From Faecalicatena sp. (lineage in GTDB: Bacteria; Bacillota; Clostridia; Lachnospirales; Lachnospiraceae), in the NCBI GenBank assembly GCA_009774255.1, contig VSNK01000131.1, forward strand, positions 1 to 14,906: 14,906 nucleotides of DNA. Reading direction: 5' to 3'. Each line of letters opens with the position of its first letter. Position 1 is the first letter of the stretch. Of this stretch, positions 14,158 through 14,906 are shown piece after piece. The position numbers and the translations under genes are program-made. The notes below the pieces were generated by a model. The model had not been told where the DNA came from and did not search any database. It worked only from the letters and a program-made list of their open reading frames with translations.

Positions 14158-14688
14158 CAGGATGGGGCGTGACGCCTCCTGACGCTTTTGCTTCTTTTCC
14201 TCATAGGAAAGGTCTTTGATCTTCTTCCTTATTGAACTGGATCCTGGTCTCATCCATGTGGAGCACGCCATATGCTGCCAGCATTTCAAGGAGCCGCCGG
14301 TAAAGAGGCTCCAGCCATTCCTGGCAGCACCGGATGCCCCAGTTTGCCATAACATTCCTTGGCAAGACCAACCCCAGCCAGTACCAGTCCCTTTCCTGCC
14401 AGGCGAAAAGGATCCCCATTATGAACTTTTGGTACATCACTTGGGCAATCAGGGATGGGGCGGACAGGGAATTGGGCAATGGCGGGATCGGGACTGCCGC
14501 TTTCCGATGACTTTGAGTTTCCCGCCGCATTTGCTGCAGGTCTCCCCTTCCGGGATCATATTTTCAATCTGGATGCGCTGTTTTTCAAGCTGTGCCTCCT
14601 GCTTCTCGATCTGGCCGTTCTGTTTCTCCCCCTGAGGACGGATGCAGTTCCCTTGTGCAGTCGGCAAAAAAGATGTTTTTATAGACAA
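14158..14688 (-). pseudogene. Decayed IS66-family transposase (tnpC) remnant
   Basis: Three pieces of an IS66 transposase are seen in different minus-strand frames. A coiled-coil/zinc-finger end has EKQEAQLEKQ and CSKCGGKLKVIGK (about 14688-14500). A middle piece has PSLIAQVMYQKFIMG, LPRNVMANW, EWLEPLYRRLLEML and HMDETRIQ.NKEE (about 14470-14215). A last piece has IKDLSYEEKKQKRQEASRPIL (14220-14158). The normal zinc-finger-to-core linker and more than 100 residues between the DETRIQ and KDLSYEEKK segments, including the rest of the catalytic core, are deleted. It cannot encode an active enzyme. No clear terminal inverted repeats were found. Its end lies only about 16 bases beyond the ATPase stop codon. 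Confidence 0.85.
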
Positions 14689-14756
14689 TTTGAGTAAGCA
14701 GTAACAAATAATAACCTCTGTATAACAAAGCTATGTGAGATTTACCAGACATCATC

Positions 14757-14785
14757 TTTTGAAGCGCTTACGAAAAAAGTATAAT
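14757..14785 (+). promoter_or_regulatory. Promoter pointing out of the window
   Basis: TATAAT (14780-14785) is preceded by TTTTGA at 17 nt or TTGAAG at 15 nt. The upstream box overlaps TTGAAGCGCTTACG, which partly resembles a cre site (11 of 14). It probably drives a gene to the right; no start codon with a good RBS is seen before the window ends. Confidence 0.5.
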
Positions 14786-14845
14786 TGGAACAGGATGAGG
14801 GGGAATAATAATCAGATAGGCAAATACTTAATTTTTTAACAGTCT

Positions 14846-14905
14846 TTATTAAGGAGACAAGTTCAAGAAATACTATTGTTTAATTTGTTAAAATGTCCTT
14901 AATAA
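14846..14905. repeat. Inverted repeat at the right edge
   Basis: TTATTAAGGA (14846-14855) and TCCTTAATAA (14896-14905) are perfectly complementary 10-bp arms 40 nt apart, extended by ACA/TGT with one unpaired base. It could be a leader stem-loop or an element end; the sequence is cut off here. Confidence 0.45.
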
Positions 14906-14906
14906 C

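Noticed and set aside
14158..14688. Intact IS66 element
   Set aside because: Frames shift twice, most of the catalytic core is deleted, and no accessory IS66 orfs or clear ends are seen.
14851..14906. Start of a gene at the right edge behind AAGGAG (14851-14856)
   Set aside because: No ATG, GTG or TTG occurs at a usable distance, and the window ends.

Overview
The window reads as a chromosomal segment of a Gram-positive anaerobe of the Clostridia, most like Lachnospiraceae. The grounds are strong AGGAGG ribosome binding sites, sigma-A type promoters with 17-bp spacers, an O2-sensitive enoate-reductase type flavoenzyme, a CaiB/BaiF CoA-transferase, an IS66 remnant and a purine riboswitch. Everything from 157 to about 12590 is read from the minus strand; one ATPase gene lies on the plus strand at the right.

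Right to centre (12590 down to 9060) is a purine-salvage or purine-catabolic unit. A consensus promoter (12588-12560) leads into a guanine-class purine riboswitch aptamer (12544-12482) fused to a terminator (12507-12429). After a hairpin-rich leader of about 450 nt come an 8-oxoguanine deaminase-like amidohydrolase and an NCS2 purine/xanthine/urate-type permease, closed by an 18-bp perfect terminator hairpin. The terminator stem uses up the aptamer P3 helix, so the predicted logic is ligand ON, which suits a catabolic operon.

Centre (8971 down to 5206) is a two-gene operon: an FMN/FAD/[4Fe-4S] enoate-reductase family protein and an unusual domain-swapped CaiB/BaiF family III CoA-transferase. 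Its promoter has two tandem GAATTTATTC repeats at the predicted start of transcription. Together these suggest reduction of an unsaturated acid, possibly as its CoA ester; the substrate is not known.

Left of that (4987 down to 1545) is a TetR regulator, then a terminator-like hairpin, then a PatB/MalY-type PLP C-S lyase or aminotransferase, an APC amino-acid permease and a terminator. This looks like uptake and cleavage or transamination of an amino-acid-like or cysteine-conjugate substrate.

Far left are the C-terminal remnant of purM and a WYL-family regulator with an unusual four-cysteine insertion. Two intergenic elements (about 1421-1524 and 5015-5194) share a series of hairpins whose stems differ by compensatory changes; the first begins exactly where purM homology stops.

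Far right is a DUF4143-type AAA ATPase gene under its own promoter, followed by a decayed IS66 transposase and a promoter pointing out of the window.
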